Shown here piece after piece: positions 9,145 through 17,926 of a stretch of DNA of 64,000 bases. How positions within the stretch are numbered: the first letter of the stretch is position 1; each line of letters starts with the position of its first letter. This stretch comes from Leptogranulimonas caecicola (lineage in GTDB: Bacteria > Actinomycetota > Coriobacteriia > Coriobacteriales > Atopobiaceae). The notes below the pieces were generated by a model, which worked only from the letters and a program-made list of their open reading frames with translations, was not told the DNA's origin and searched no databases. The DNA lies in the NCBI RefSeq assembly GCF_023168405.1, contig NZ_AP025285.1:1300001-1364000 (forward strand), read 5' to 3'. Made by a program: the position numbers and the translations under genes.

Positions 9145-9477
9145 GGGGCTCCTTGGAGTGATGGCTATAAATCACACAGCGTGCTTGCATGCAGGCGGGT
9201 TTCTTTTTCAAGTATAAGAGAACGCGTAAGCTGTGTCCCCCGTTTGGCCTGAGACGCGCCCGCCCTAGGCATCCTGATGCCTATTTGTTGACAGTTTTAG
9301 CCTCGGCACGGCCCTTTCAGACAAATTTGCCCACTATCCACTAGCCAACTTATCCCCCCACAAGCTGGGATTATGGGACTTATTGCAAGAGAGAGGCGAT
9401 TTGGTATGCCCGCCCTCGCGCCCTGCGTATAATAACCTCAGGGAAATTCATCCGCCTACATCCCAAGGAGATTGACC
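9145..9477. other. Intergenic stretch with a hairpin and promoter-like bases
   Basis: This 333-base gap lies between a minus-strand gene and the PTS EIIA gene. It has a compact hairpin at 9266-9283 (TAGGCATC, GATGCCTA) followed by TTTGTTGACA, and a TATAAT at 9428-9433 about 45 bases before the EIIA start. I see no coding signal here. Confidence 0.5.
9428..9433 (+). promoter_or_regulatory. Candidate -10 box for the EIIA gene
   Basis: A perfect TATAAT lies 44 bases before the ATG. No good -35 box is seen at the usual 16-18-base spacing; TTGGTA at 9401 is 21 bases away. Only the -10 half is supported. Confidence 0.4.
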
Positions 9478-9933
9478 ATGAGCGATTTTGTTAAGGCTTC
9501 CCAGGTCTTTGTAGACAATCCTGCCGCCAGCCGCGAAGAGGTGCTGCAGCTGTTGAGCGATGAGGCCGTGGCTCTGGGCATGGCCGAGGACGCCGCTGCC
9601 GTGCGCGCCGCCTATGACGCCCGCGAAGAGATGGGCGCCACCGGCATGCAGGACGGCTTTGCCATCCCCCATGCCAAGAGCGACGCCATCAAGGACGCCG
9701 GCGTCATCGTGGTGAAGCTGCAGGAGCCCGTCGAGTGGCCTTCCTTTGATGACAAGCCCGTAGACATCGTCATCTCCCTGCTCGTGCCCGACGGCGAGGC
9801 TGGCACCACCCACATCAAGCTGCTGTCCAACGTGGCTGTCATGCTTATGCGCGAGGAGTTCCGCGACGCCATGCGCGCCACCAACGACGCCCAGGCCATC
9901 GCAGATCTCATCAACTCCAACCTGGATGAGTAG
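9478..9933 (+). CDS. Orphan PTS EIIA, fructose/mannitol type
   Basis: EIIA proteins of this type accept phosphate from HPr on a histidine and pass it to EIIB. The protein has 151 residues. The phosphorylated His is in the GFAIPHAKSD motif near residue 63, with EVLQLLSDEAVALG before it and VDIVISLLVPDG after it. AAGGAG lies seven bases before the ATG at 9478; an in-frame TTG at 9472 is less likely. No EIIB or EIIC gene is near, and a terminator follows directly, so it is a stand-alone cistron. It may serve a permease encoded elsewhere or act as a regulatory phosphocarrier. Confidence 0.88.
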   Translation: MSDFVKASQVFVDNPAASREEVLQLLSDEAVALGMAEDAAAVRAAYDAREEMGATGMQDGFAIPHAKSDAIKDAGVIVVKLQEPVEWPSFDDKPVDIVISLLVPDGEAGTTHIKLLSNVAVMLMREEFRDAMRATNDAQAIADLINSNLDE

Positions 9934-9962
9934 CTGCTAATCTGCGCTCCCCGCTTTGCACG

Positions 9963-10000
9963 CCGCCTGAGGGCCTAGAGCTCCCAGGCGGTTTTCTTTT
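9963..10000 (+). terminator. Rho-independent terminator after the EIIA gene
   Basis: Arms CCGCCTG (9963-9969) and CAGGCGG (9985-9991) are followed by TTTTCTTTT. Confidence 0.85.
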
Positions 10001-10023
10001 ACCTATGCAATAGACGATCTCAT

Positions 10024-10524
10024 TTAGCGGGCGTTCTTATAGACCTCGTAGCGATAGGCGATGCCCTGAGGGGTCTCTTGAAGCGGCCCCTCTACTGAGC
10101 GATACCAACCGGGCAACTCGTCTAGATTGGGAAAGTACGTGTCCGCACCAGGGAGATCCATCTCATGGCGGGTTACCATGACCTCGGTGCAGTAGGGCAA
10201 GAAGGCGCGATAGACGCTTTCGCCGCCAATAACCCACACGGAAGGATCATGCGCCACCAGCGTGAGCACCTGGCTTATGCCATGGGCCACCTCGACGCCT
10301 TCGCGCTCAAAGCCGTCATCGCGGGTGAGCACGATGTTGCGACGGCCGGGCAGCGCCCGCCCTCCCGGCAGCGTATCCAAAGTCTTTCGACCCATGACCA
10401 CAGTGGAGCCCAATGTGAGTTCTTTGAACCGTTTGAGGTCTTCGCTATTGCGGCACGGGAGCTGGCCCTGCTTTCCTATGGCCCAGGGGCCGGCAATAGA
10501 TACGATGGCGCGAAGCGGCGGCAT
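10024..10524 (-). CDS. folA: Dihydrofolate reductase
   Basis: This enzyme reduces dihydrofolate to tetrahydrofolate with NADPH, regenerating the folate oxidised by thymidylate synthase. Family marks are IGKQGQLPCRNSEDLKRFK near the N-terminus, VVMGRKTLDTLPG, NIVLTRD, and VWVIGGESVYRAFLP. The protein is about 166 residues, normal for bacteria. I chose the ATG at 10524, which has AGGAG ten bases upstream; the frame also has a TTG at 10545. It lies 81 bases downstream of thyA on the same strand, the common thyA-folA arrangement, so the two are probably co-transcribed. Confidence 0.93.
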   Translation of the reverse strand: MPPLRAIVSIAGPWAIGKQGQLPCRNSEDLKRFKELTLGSTVVMGRKTLDTLPGGRALPGRRNIVLTRDDGFEREGVEVAHGISQVLTLVAHDPSVWVIGGESVYRAFLPYCTEVMVTRHEMDLPGADTYFPNLDELPGWYRSVEGPLQETPQGIAYRYEVYKNAR

Positions 10525-10605
10525 AGCCTGATGTCTCCTGTTCAAAAGCTGGCACGTGCGGGCGATGCATAGGGGAATTCCTTGAGCTACCCTGCCCCAA
10601 GACCC

Positions 10606-11454
10606 TTAAAGGGCGATAGGGATATTTTTAACCTGCGGGCCATGCTGATAGTCTTCCACAATCAAATCGTCAGTGGAAAAATCGTAAAAATTTGTAATCT
10701 CCGGGTTCAGGGAGACCTTGGGGGCGTCAAACTGCGGACGACTAATAAGCTCTTTTACCACGTCCACGTGGCGATCGTAGATGTGCGCATCTGCGATGAC
10801 GTGCACGAGCTCGCCGGGAACCATGCCAGAAACCTGGGCCACCATCATAAGCAGCAACGCATATTGAGCCACGTTCCAGTTGTTGGCGGCCAGAATGTCT
10901 TGGCTGCGCTGGTTTAAGACCATGTTAAGGGTGAAGGGCTTATCGGCAGCAGTGCGGGTCACGTTGTAGGTCACCGAGTGGGCGCAGGGATAGAGTGCCA
11001 TCTCGGGCAGCTCGTCAAAGGCGTAGAGACCGGTCATAATGCGGCGGGAAAAGGGCGTGTGCGAAAGGTCGTAGAGGACCTTGTCCATCTGGTCGAAGTC
11101 CCCCTCGGGGTAGTGGGTCACACGGCCCACCTGATAGCCGTAGGCCTTGCCAATGGAGCCGGTCTCGTCGGCCCAGGCATCCCAAATGTGGGAGTGCAGG
11201 TCGTGGATGTTGTTGGACTTCTTTTGGTAGATCCACAGGATCTCGTCCATGGCGCTCTTGAGGGCGGTGCGGCGCAGCGTGATGGCCGGGAACTCTTTTT
11301 GCAGGTCGTAGCGGTTGACCACGCCAAAACGTTTGATGGTGTATGCGGGAGACCCATCCTCCCAGCGAGTGCGCACCTCTTCGCCAACGTTGGTTGTGCC
11401 GTTGTCGATGACGTCTTGGCACATGGCGCAAAACAGCCTGTCGGCGTGGCTCAT
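10606..11454 (-). CDS. thyA: Thymidylate synthase
   Basis: ThyA methylates dUMP to dTMP using methylene-tetrahydrofolate and yields dihydrofolate, the substrate of the folA product encoded just downstream. The catalytic Cys is in ALYPCAHS. The nucleotide-binding block QRSQDILAANNWNVAQYA and the HIYDRH motif near the end are also present. Length is 282 residues. GGAGG lies seven bases before the ATG. The residues of TAADKPF are encoded over a copy of the recurrent TGCCGATAA motif at 10940-10948. Confidence 0.95.
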   Translation of the reverse strand: MSHADRLFCAMCQDVIDNGTTNVGEEVRTRWEDGSPAYTIKRFGVVNRYDLQKEFPAITLRRTALKSAMDEILWIYQKKSNNIHDLHSHIWDAWADETGSIGKAYGYQVGRVTHYPEGDFDQMDKVLYDLSHTPFSRRIMTGLYAFDELPEMALYPCAHSVTYNVTRTAADKPFTLNMVLNQRSQDILAANNWNVAQYALLLMMVAQVSGMVPGELVHVIADAHIYDRHVDVVKELISRPQFDAPKVSLNPEITNFYDFSTDDLIVEDYQHGPQVKNIPIAL

Positions 11455-11533
11455 ATCCGCCTCCTTGAAAGGTAGGCGCGACCCCTGAGAGCCGCGCCTT
11501 TTGTGTGGCAGCTAAGTGTAGTAAAGCTTGATG

Positions 11534-12613
11534 CTAAGACGCAGACGAATCGGCCAGCGCCTCTAAAAAGTCATCGGCCGCATCGTTGTTGGGGTTTTCC
11601 GCGCTCTCGGCCAAAAGGTCGCGCCAGTCGCCCTCGGGGATCTCATCGCCCTCGAGCAACGCCTGCAGTGCGTGAGCTGCGGTTTCCCAGCGGCCCTGGC
11701 AGGCTGTGACGCCCTGCGAGAGCTCGGCTTTCACTGAGGAGGACACATCACCGGGCACTTCCAGTGCCTCGATTTGGCGAGCGGCGTCCTTGGCTGCCGC
11801 CACCGCGCTCCCCAGATCTTGCGAGGGGTCGCCGTTGGCATCCAACGTGGCCAGCGCCGTGCGCACCAGGGAGGTGACCTGTTCGTTGGCCGCGTTGTCC
11901 ATAGAACAGACCTTCTTCACGTAATCGCGCACCGAGGTCTGCGCTCCCGCATAGTCAGAAGCCCCCACATAGAGGTCCAGCGACTCATCGCAATAGCCCA
12001 GATAGAGCTCTAGCCCCTCCTGCAGCTCGATAGGGTTTTGAGCACCCCAGCCAGCGTTGGGCCAACTGTCGTCATCATCTAAGTAGCCGCCCAGGTCATC
12101 CAGCTCAAAATCGTCCCAGCCCTCGCCATAGCCGTTGTAGCCGTAGCCTTCGTAGCCGTAGTCATACATGTAGGACGCTGCAGCGATGAGGCCCGAGACG
12201 CAGCTGGACATGGCGAGGCAAAGCACCACCACTGCGATAGCCCCGCCGATAAGGACGGCCCAAGTGGCTGTGGTGGCGTGGTTGTTCGCATGATCAGTGG
12301 TGGCCGAGGCAGATTCCACCACCGGCTCTTGGATCGCCACCTGTTGGTATTGAGGCTGTTGCCAAGCCTGCTGCTGATAGCCCGCCTGTGCTGCGCCCTG
12401 TGGCTGCTGAAAGCCCGCTTGCTGGTGGTTTTGCTGCGGGGTGGCCTGAGATGGCGAAGCTGTGCCTTGAGGCTGGCCGGCGCCAAAGGGCCGAGTGCTG
12501 CTCTGAGGTTGCGAGGCAGCAGGCTGTGGCTCGCTGCGTGAGACAGGCTGGTTCGCGCCTTGGGCCTGGCGCCAGTAATCCTGATAGCGCTTGTCTTCAG
12601 ACTGCTGGTCCAT
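11534..12613 (-). CDS. Single-pass membrane protein with Gln/Ala-rich head and Tyr/Gly-Asp stretch
   Basis: I do not recognise this family. The protein (about 360 residues) starts with a Gln/Ala/Pro-rich cytoplasmic region (residues 1-100; many QQ and QPQ units). One hydrophobic segment follows (about 118-145, with VVVLCLAMSSCVSGLIA). Then comes a low-complexity stretch of Tyr-Gly repeats (YGYEGYGYNGYGEG) and an acidic run (LDDLGGYLDDDDSW). The C-terminal 200 residues form a polar helical domain with four or more Cys. The ATG at 12613 has GAGAGG nine bases before it and opens MDQQSEDKRYQDYW. It is likely an envelope protein. It sits alone between thyA and a Nudix gene, both also on the minus strand. 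Confidence 0.6.
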   Translation of the reverse strand: MDQQSEDKRYQDYWRQAQGANQPVSRSEPQPAASQPQSSTRPFGAGQPQGTASPSQATPQQNHQQAGFQQPQGAAQAGYQQQAWQQPQYQQVAIQEPVVESASATTDHANNHATTATWAVLIGGAIAVVVLCLAMSSCVSGLIAAASYMYDYGYEGYGYNGYGEGWDDFELDDLGGYLDDDDSWPNAGWGAQNPIELQEGLELYLGYCDESLDLYVGASDYAGAQTSVRDYVKKVCSMDNAANEQVTSLVRTALATLDANGDPSQDLGSAVAAAKDAARQIEALEVPGDVSSSVKAELSQGVTACQGRWETAAHALQALLEGDEIPEGDWRDLLAESAENPNNDAADDFLEALADSSAS

Positions 12614-12737
12614 GGGATACCTCTCTTTTGTGAAACGCGCGCCCGGGCGCACTCGCAGGCCAAACAGGAGAGCCGCTGTTCTACAAGCAGTGTAACCTAT
12701 CGATCTGGCAACGGAGCCTTGCCCGATGGCCAGGAGC

Positions 12738-13148
12738 CTAGTGATCGCCTCGCAAATCGCGCCAATAGGTGGCTACCAAAGACATGAGCTGAGCATCTGC
12801 CGGAAGCCATTGAACCTCTACCAGCTCTTGGCGGCTAAGCCAGCGAAGCTCCGAGTGCTCTGTCGCCTGTGGCTCAGAACCCGACGCCAGCTCGCAGGCA
12901 AAGACCTCCATAGACAGATGGAAGTCTGGATAGTCATAGCTCACATGATCGAGGGGCCACAGGGTCGAGAGCTCACAGCGAAGTTCTTCTTCCACCTCGC
13001 GGCGGCAGGCCTTCTCGGCAGACTCACCCGACTCGATCTTTCCACCCGGGAGCTCGTAGAGCCCTGCAAAAGGCCCTGAGGCCACCTGGCATGCCAGCAC
13101 GGTGTCGTCGCGCCAGATGAGCGCAGCTGCTACCTTCACAGTGTCCAT
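12738..13148 (-). CDS. Nudix hydrolase, MutT-like
   Basis: Nudix enzymes cleave nucleoside diphosphates linked to another moiety; this short form (136 residues) resembles 8-oxo-dGTP pyrophosphatases. The Nudix box is visible as G-KIESG-E, then seven residues, then REVEEEL; the usual Gly near its end is replaced by Arg. ELPGGKIESGES is the classic MutT context. The start at 13148 (MDTVKVAAALI) has AAGGGGAT upstream. The recurrent TGCCGAGAA motif lies inside the Nudix box (Ala-Glu-Lys). A role in cleansing oxidised nucleotides is likely but the substrate is unproven. Confidence 0.85.
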   Translation of the reverse strand: MDTVKVAAALIWRDDTVLACQVASGPFAGLYELPGGKIESGESAEKACRREVEEELRCELSTLWPLDHVSYDYPDFHLSMEVFACELASGSEPQATEHSELRWLSRQELVEVQWLPADAQLMSLVATYWRDLRGDH

Positions 13149-13363
13149 GAGATCCCCTTTGTCCAAACAATGCTCAAGCGTTTGTAAGTGTACCCTTGCT
13201 CCGCGGCTGCCGACACCCTTACCATGCGCCTGGGACACAGAATAGGTGCCCCTGTAGCTCGACATTTGAAATAACGGCCTTAAACTGTCAGCATTGATGT
13301 GCATCACAGCGGCTGCCACCTGCGGCCCTCGCGCTGACCACTACCATTTGCAGGGGAGACCTC

Positions 13364-14167
13364 ATGGCGACCTACGTGCTTTCCGACATCCACGGTCATC
13401 GCGCGGCTTTTGAGAAGGCTCTCGCCCTCATCGAGCCAGATGAGAATGATAGCATCTACCTGCTGGGCGATATGGTGGACCGCGGCCCAGATCCCGTGGG
13501 CGTCATGCGCCTCGCCCACAACAACCCTTATATGACGGTGCTCAAGGGCAACCACGAAGCCATGATGCTCGACTGTCTGGACAATCCCGAGGACACGCTG
13601 CAGTGGGGCACTTGGGTGCTCAACGGCGGCGAGACCACCGCCCAAGGCCTCATGGACATGGTGCCCGACGCCATGGACCATCTGGTCAAATGGGTGCGCG
13701 GCCTGCCTCTCTATGAGGTGGTGGAGATAGACGGCAAGCTCTTCTTGCTTACCCATGCCGGCATCAAACCCGTTGCTCCCGAGCGGCAAAAAGACCGATG
13801 GACCGCTTTTGACCTGGAGGATCTGGCTAAATCCCAAGATCCGGAGGACTTGCTATGGATCCGAGAGGAGTTTTGGAACCATCCCACCGGTCTCAAAAAC
13901 GATCAAGGCGAGGGTCCCCTGGTGGTAAGCGGCCACACTCCCACAAGTTACCTGCCCCACTTTGCCGAGCAGGTGGATGCCCGCTGCTATGACGAGAATG
14001 GCCACGCCATCATGGTGGAGATGGGCGCCACCCCTGAGACGGGCCATGTGGCCGATAAGATCGATATCGACTGCGCTGCCGCCGGCGGGTATCCTGCAGG
14101 TCAAATTGGCGTGCTGCGTCTAGACGACGGGTTCAAGTTCTACGTGCCCATCGAAGAGGGCGAATAG
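13364..14167 (+). CDS. Metallophosphoesterase (Ser/Thr-phosphatase-like)
   Basis: This calcineurin-like phosphoesterase has 267 residues. The metal-binding motifs are in order: LSDIHGH (residues 6-12), LLGDMVDRGPD (33-43), LKGNHEAM (59-66), LTHAGIKP and VSGHTPT. This set matches PrpA/PphA-type protein phosphatases and ApaH-like enzymes. GGGGAG lies six bases before the ATG. It is convergent with the Rrf2 regulator gene, six bases away. Natural substrates may be phosphoproteins or dinucleoside polyphosphates; the sequence does not decide. Confidence 0.88.
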   Translation: MATYVLSDIHGHRAAFEKALALIEPDENDSIYLLGDMVDRGPDPVGVMRLAHNNPYMTVLKGNHEAMMLDCLDNPEDTLQWGTWVLNGGETTAQGLMDMVPDAMDHLVKWVRGLPLYEVVEIDGKLFLLTHAGIKPVAPERQKDRWTAFDLEDLAKSQDPEDLLWIREEFWNHPTGLKNDQGEGPLVVSGHTPTSYLPHFAEQVDARCYDENGHAIMVEMGATPETGHVADKIDIDCAAAGGYPAGQIGVLRLDDGFKFYVPIEEGE

Positions 14168-14173
14168 CGCCTC

Positions 14174-14605
14174 CTACAAAAGGCAGCACTCGCCCATCCT
14201 GTGTCCTTGGTAGAGATCTGCCAAGGTAAATCTACCTAAGTATTCAGCGATGACCCCGTTGAGCCCCTCCCAGAGCGGCAGCGTCTGGCATTGATCCTTT
14301 CGAGGGCATTGGTTGGTTTTCGAGGCCAGGCATGCCACGGGCACCAATGGGCCTTCCATGACCTCGAGAATAGCCTTTACCTCATAGTCTTTGGGAGCAC
14401 GGCTGAGCCTGTAACCTCCGCCCTTGCCCCTAAGCGCACGCAAATATCCCGCCTTCACCAGCTCTTTGACCACTATCTCCATGTACTTCTCTGAGATCTG
14501 TTGGCGCGAAGCGACGTCTTTAAGGGGCACATAGCCCTCGTCTTGATGCTGAGCCACATCCGCCATGAATCTAAGGGCATACCTGCCTTTAGTGGAAATC
14601 ATCAT
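14174..14605 (-). CDS. Rrf2-family transcriptional regulator, probable sulfur/cysteine regulator
   Basis: Rrf2 proteins are winged-helix regulators that sense Fe-S clusters or, as in CymR, cysteine status. This one has 143 residues. MISTKGRYALRFM and ISEKYMEIVVKELVKAGYLRALRGKGGGYRLSR are the DNA-binding helix and wing. Cysteines in the stretch VACLASKTNQCPRKDQCQ match the three-Cys pattern of cluster-binding members, and two more end the protein (GECCLL). It is divergent from metY-cysK with a palindrome in the shared promoter region, so repression of those genes and of itself is the likely job. Confidence 0.85.
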   Translation of the reverse strand: MMISTKGRYALRFMADVAQHQDEGYVPLKDVASRQQISEKYMEIVVKELVKAGYLRALRGKGGGYRLSRAPKDYEVKAILEVMEGPLVPVACLASKTNQCPRKDQCQTLPLWEGLNGVIAEYLGRFTLADLYQGHRMGECCLL

Positions 14606-14667
14606 TCTAACCTCCTATATCCCTACTTTACCACAAGGTTAATAGCTACAAAGCCTGCCGGAGTAAC

Positions 14668-14688
14668 AACCTACTGTCATAGTAGGTT
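14668..14688. promoter_or_regulatory. Candidate Rrf2 operator between regulator and metY
   Basis: Perfect 8-base arms AACCTACT and AGTAGGTT flank GTCAT in the 125-base divergent promoter region. Its size and place fit a dimeric Rrf2 site acting on both genes. Confidence 0.55.
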
Positions 14689-14730
14689 TATAGGCGAATT
14701 GCGGGCAACTTCCTAGGGAGATGGTCTTAT

Positions 14731-16032
14731 ATGTGTGCCTATAAATTCGAGACCCTTCAGTTGCATGTAGGTCAAGAGCAGCCGGACCCTGCCACCGATG
14801 CCAGAGCAGTGCCTATCTATCAAACGACTTCCTATGTGTTCCGCAACTCAGCCCATGCAGCCGACCGCTTTGGGCTGGCAGATGCCGGAAACATCTATGG
14901 AAGGCTCACCAATTCCACCCAAGAAGTCTTTGAGAAGCGCATCGCTGCGCTTGAAGGCGGCGTAGCAGCCCTTGCACTCGCCTCGGGAGCAGCAGCCATC
15001 ACCTACACGATTTTGGCCTTGGCGCAGGCCGGCGACCATATCGTGGCCCAAAAGACCATCTACGGCGGCAGCTACAACCTTCTTGCCCATACGCTGCCCC
15101 ACTATGGCATCGAGACCACATTCGTAGACGCCCACAACCTCCAAGAGCTTGAGGCGGCCATCCAACCCAACACCAAGGCCGTGTATCTGGAGACCTTGGG
15201 CAATCCCAACAGCGACATCCCCGATCTGGACGCCATCGCGAAAATCGCCCATGCCCATGGAGTGCCCCTAGTAGTGGACAATACCTTTGGCACCCCCTAC
15301 CTCATTCGCCCCATCGAGCACGGGGCAGACATCGTGGTGCATTCGGCCACTAAATTCATAGGAGGCCATGGAACCACCCTGGGCGGCGTCATTGTGGACA
15401 GCGGCAACTTTGATTGGGCCGCCTCAGGCAACTACGGCCCCATCGCAGACCCTAATCCCAGCTACCATGGCATCTCTTTTGTAGATGCCGCTGGCAAGGC
15501 AGCCTTCGCCACCTACGTACGCGCCATTCTCTTGCGCGACACCGGGGCGACGCTCTCCCCCTTTGCTGCCTTTTTGCTGCTACAAGGCACAGAGACGCTC
15601 TCGCTCCGCGTAGAGCGCCACGCCCAAAACACCCAGCAGGTGGTCCAGTATCTGGCCAACCACCCTCAGGTGGAGAAGGTCAACCACCCCAGCCTCCCTT
15701 CCCATCCGGACCACGAGCTCTATGAGCGCTACTTCCCCCAGGGCGGAGCCTCCATCTTCACCTTTGACATCAAAGGCGGCCAAAAGGAGGCCCATGCGTT
15801 CATCGACAACCTTGAGATCTTCTCCCTTTTGGCCAACGTGGCCGACGTGAAGTCTCTGGTGATCCATCCCGCCACCACCACTCATGCACAGCTCTCGCCA
15901 GAGGAGCTGGCAGATCAGGGCATTAAGCCCACCACCATTCGCCTGTCTATTGGCACCGAACATATCGACGACATCATCGCCGACCTCGACCGAGGCTTTG
16001 CTGCAGCCCAAGCTCAAACGGCTCAGCGCTAA
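14731..16032 (+). CDS. metY: O-acetylhomoserine sulfhydrylase (PLP-dependent)
   Basis: The enzyme makes homocysteine from O-acetylhomoserine and sulfide, or cysteine from O-acetylserine. The 433-residue protein has the family blocks [67 protein letters not shown] and [11 protein letters not shown], which includes the Lys that binds PLP. AGGGAG lies about 13 bases before the ATG. It is followed after 15 bases by cysK on the same strand, so the two form a sulfide-fixing operon. The Rrf2 gene is divergent upstream. Confidence 0.93.
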   Translation: MCAYKFETLQLHVGQEQPDPATDARAVPIYQTTSYVFRNSAHAADRFGLADAGNIYGRLTNSTQEVFEKRIAALEGGVAALALASGAAAITYTILALAQAGDHIVAQKTIYGGSYNLLAHTLPHYGIETTFVDAHNLQELEAAIQPNTKAVYLETLGNPNSDIPDLDAIAKIAHAHGVPLVVDNTFGTPYLIRPIEHGADIVVHSATKFIGGHGTTLGGVIVDSGNFDWAASGNYGPIADPNPSYHGISFVDAAGKAAFATYVRAILLRDTGATLSPFAAFLLLQGTETLSLRVERHAQNTQQVVQYLANHPQVEKVNHPSLPSHPDHELYERYFPQGGASIFTFDIKGGQKEAHAFIDNLEIFSLLANVADVKSLVIHPATTTHAQLSPEELADQGIKPTTIRLSIGTEHIDDIIADLDRGFAAAQAQTAQR

Positions 16033-16047
16033 GAAAGGAATCCTCTT

Positions 16048-16986
16048 ATGTCTTCTGTCTACACTTCTGCAAGCCAGCTTATTGGCCATACGCCGCTGTT
16101 GGAACTCACCCACATAGAAGAAGAGACCAAGACTCCCGCGCGCATTCTGGCCAAGCTGGAGTACTTCAACCCCGCAGGGTCGGTGAAGGATCGCATCGCC
16201 CAGGCGATGATCGACAAGGCCGAGAAAGACGGCCTCCTTGTCCCCGGCTCCACCATCATCGAACCTACTTCTGGAAACACTGGCATCGGGCTTGCCTCAG
16301 TGGCGACAGCCCGTGGGTATCGCGTCATCATCACCATGCCAGAGACCATGAGTGTCGAGCGTCGCCAGCTGATGAAGGCCTACGGCGCCCAGCTGGTGCT
16401 CACCCCAGGTTCCGAAGGCATGAAAGGCGCTATCGCCAAGGCCCGCGAACTAGCCCAAGAGATACCCCATAGCTTTGTGCCAGGCCAGTTTGAAAACCCA
16501 GCCAACCCTGCGGCGCACTATGAAGGCACCGGGCCCGAGATCTGGGAAGACACCGATGGCCAAGTAGACATCTTTGTCGCTGGCGTGGGCACCGGTGGCA
16601 CCATCACCGGGGTGGGACAGTATTTGAAAGAGCAAAATCCCCAAGTGCAGGTGGTGGCAGTAGAGCCAGAGGACTCCCCCGTGCTGAGCCAAGGCCGTGC
16701 TGGATCCCACAAAATCCAGGGCATTGGCGCCGGCTTTGTGCCAAAGGTACTCGACACCCAGGTTTACGACGAAGTCGTCCCTGTCTCCAACGACGACGCC
16801 TTCGCCGCAGGCAAGCTCCTAGGGCACACTGAGGGCATCTTGGTGGGCATCTCCTCTGGAGCCGCCCTGGCCGCAGCCTTGCAAGTAGCCCAAAGGCCAG
16901 AAAACGCAGGAAAGACCATCGTGGTGCTCTTCCCCGATACCGGCGACCGTTACCTGTCGACCCCCCTGTTCGCCGAGGAAGATTAA
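16048..16986 (+). CDS. cysK: Cysteine synthase A
   Basis: This PLP enzyme makes cysteine from O-acetylserine and sulfide. Residues 33-45 hold the PLP-lysine block [25 protein letters not shown] binds substrate and the PLP ring region, and [17 protein letters not shown] binds the phosphate. The protein has 312 residues, the usual size. AAAGGAA lies eight bases before the ATG. It is co-directional with metY and is followed by a strong terminator. It is not a cystathionine beta-synthase, since there is no regulatory domain. Confidence 0.95.
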   Translation: MSSVYTSASQLIGHTPLLELTHIEEETKTPARILAKLEYFNPAGSVKDRIAQAMIDKAEKDGLLVPGSTIIEPTSGNTGIGLASVATARGYRVIITMPETMSVERRQLMKAYGAQLVLTPGSEGMKGAIAKARELAQEIPHSFVPGQFENPANPAAHYEGTGPEIWEDTDGQVDIFVAGVGTGGTITGVGQYLKEQNPQVQVVAVEPEDSPVLSQGRAGSHKIQGIGAGFVPKVLDTQVYDEVVPVSNDDAFAAGKLLGHTEGILVGISSGAALAAALQVAQRPENAGKTIVVLFPDTGDRYLSTPLFAEED

Positions 16987-17013
16987 ACCTTCCTGCCCTG
17001 ACTTTCCATAGCA

Positions 17014-17045
17014 AAGGGACCGCCTCGATGAGGAGGCGGTCCCTT
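17014..17045 (+). terminator. Terminator of the metY-cysK operon
   Basis: Perfect 13-base arms AAGGGACCGCCTC and GAGGCGGTCCCTT flank a six-base loop and are followed by ATTTC. Confidence 0.85.
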
Positions 17046-17162
17046 ATTTCATCACTTTCTTTCCGAGTCAAAGAAGAAAGTGACTTACCAGCTTACCTTA
17101 GAAACGCGTTCAAATCGACACCTATCTAAGAGTGAGGTATGAGAGGCTGCCCGCGGTGACGC

Positions 17163-17175
17163 GGGTTTCTCGGCA
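17163..17175 (+). repeat. Recurrent motif GGGTTTCTCGGCA (intergenic)
   Basis: An exact copy eight bases beyond the stop codon of the minus-strand lipoprotein gene. Confidence 0.65.
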
Positions 17176-17182
17176 GGAAAGA

Positions 17183-17800
17183 CTACTCAGCAGCGTACAT
17201 GTCGGCGGGATTCTGGCCGGCGAAGAGCACCTCGGAGATCTGCTGGCTGCTCAGGGGCGCCCAGTCGTCGCCGCTCTTGGTGAAGGTGACGGTCACGGGG
17301 TTGGTGACCGTGGAGACGCTGTCTGCATCCAACTCTTCCTGAAGCATGGAGAAGCACTTCTTCATGACGCCCTCTTGGTCGTTGTTGGCAATGAGCTCCT
17401 GTGCCTCGGCCGAAGACGCCCACTCCAAGAACTTGGGCTGCAGCGAGCTGCCCAGGGCGGCAAAATCGATGTTGGTGGCGTCGACCACCACGTTGGCCTC
17501 GTCGCCATCCACGGTAACCTGATTGATCTTGTAATCAAAGTGTTTGGTGAGACTCTTGCCTTCGATGCCGTAGGACTCGAAGGTCGAAGCGGTCTCGGTG
17601 CCCATGTACTGCTCGAAGTCTTCCTGGGAAAGATCGGGATTCTTAAGCTGATCAAGATAGGAGGTAGCGGCCTTGCGCACGGCATCCTCGGGCGAAGCGC
17701 AACCGGTAAGCATGGGTGCGCACACCACCAGGGCCAACGCGCACATAAGAAGGCCCAGCCAGAACTTGCGGGGTTTGGGGGCAGCTGTACAGGTATTCAC
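17183..17800 (-). CDS. Small lipoprotein of unknown function
   Basis: This is a predicted lipoprotein of about 205 residues. After a basic start (KPRKFWLG) a hydrophobic stretch leads to the lipobox MLTGC-AS, so the mature protein should be anchored outside the cell. The mature part is acidic and helical, then beta-rich (VTVDGDEANVVVDATNI; TNPVTVTFTKSGDDWAP), resembling DUF4878/DUF5105-type actinobacterial lipoproteins that look like NTF2 folds; I infer that only from pattern. The start is a GTG at 17800 with AAAGGAG seven bases upstream; an upstream ATG at 17842 has no ribosome site. Confidence 0.72.
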   Translation of the reverse strand: MNTCTAAPKPRKFWLGLLMCALALVVCAPMLTGCASPEDAVRKAATSYLDQLKNPDLSQEDFEQYMGTETASTFESYGIEGKSLTKHFDYKINQVTVDGDEANVVVDATNIDFAALGSSLQPKFLEWASSAEAQELIANNDQEGVMKKCFSMLQEELDADSVSTVTNPVTVTFTKSGDDWAPLSSQQISEVLFAGQNPADMYAAE

Positions 17801-17926
17801 AGAACAGCTCCTTTCATGCAAATGTCTCATCTCTCTCATCACAACAGATCCATAAGTGTGACGGATTCAGCTTAGCAAAAGGAACCTTTAAAGCCCATCA
17901 CAACTCCCCTTTTCGTGCGCCTTTTC

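Noticed and set aside
9289-9317. TTGACA at 9289 as a promoter for the EIIA gene
   Set aside because: No -10 box at the right distance, and the TATAAT is over 130 bases further on.
17132-17875. Plus-strand ORF over the lipoprotein gene
   Set aside because: It overlaps a clear lipoprotein on the other strand and has no family features.
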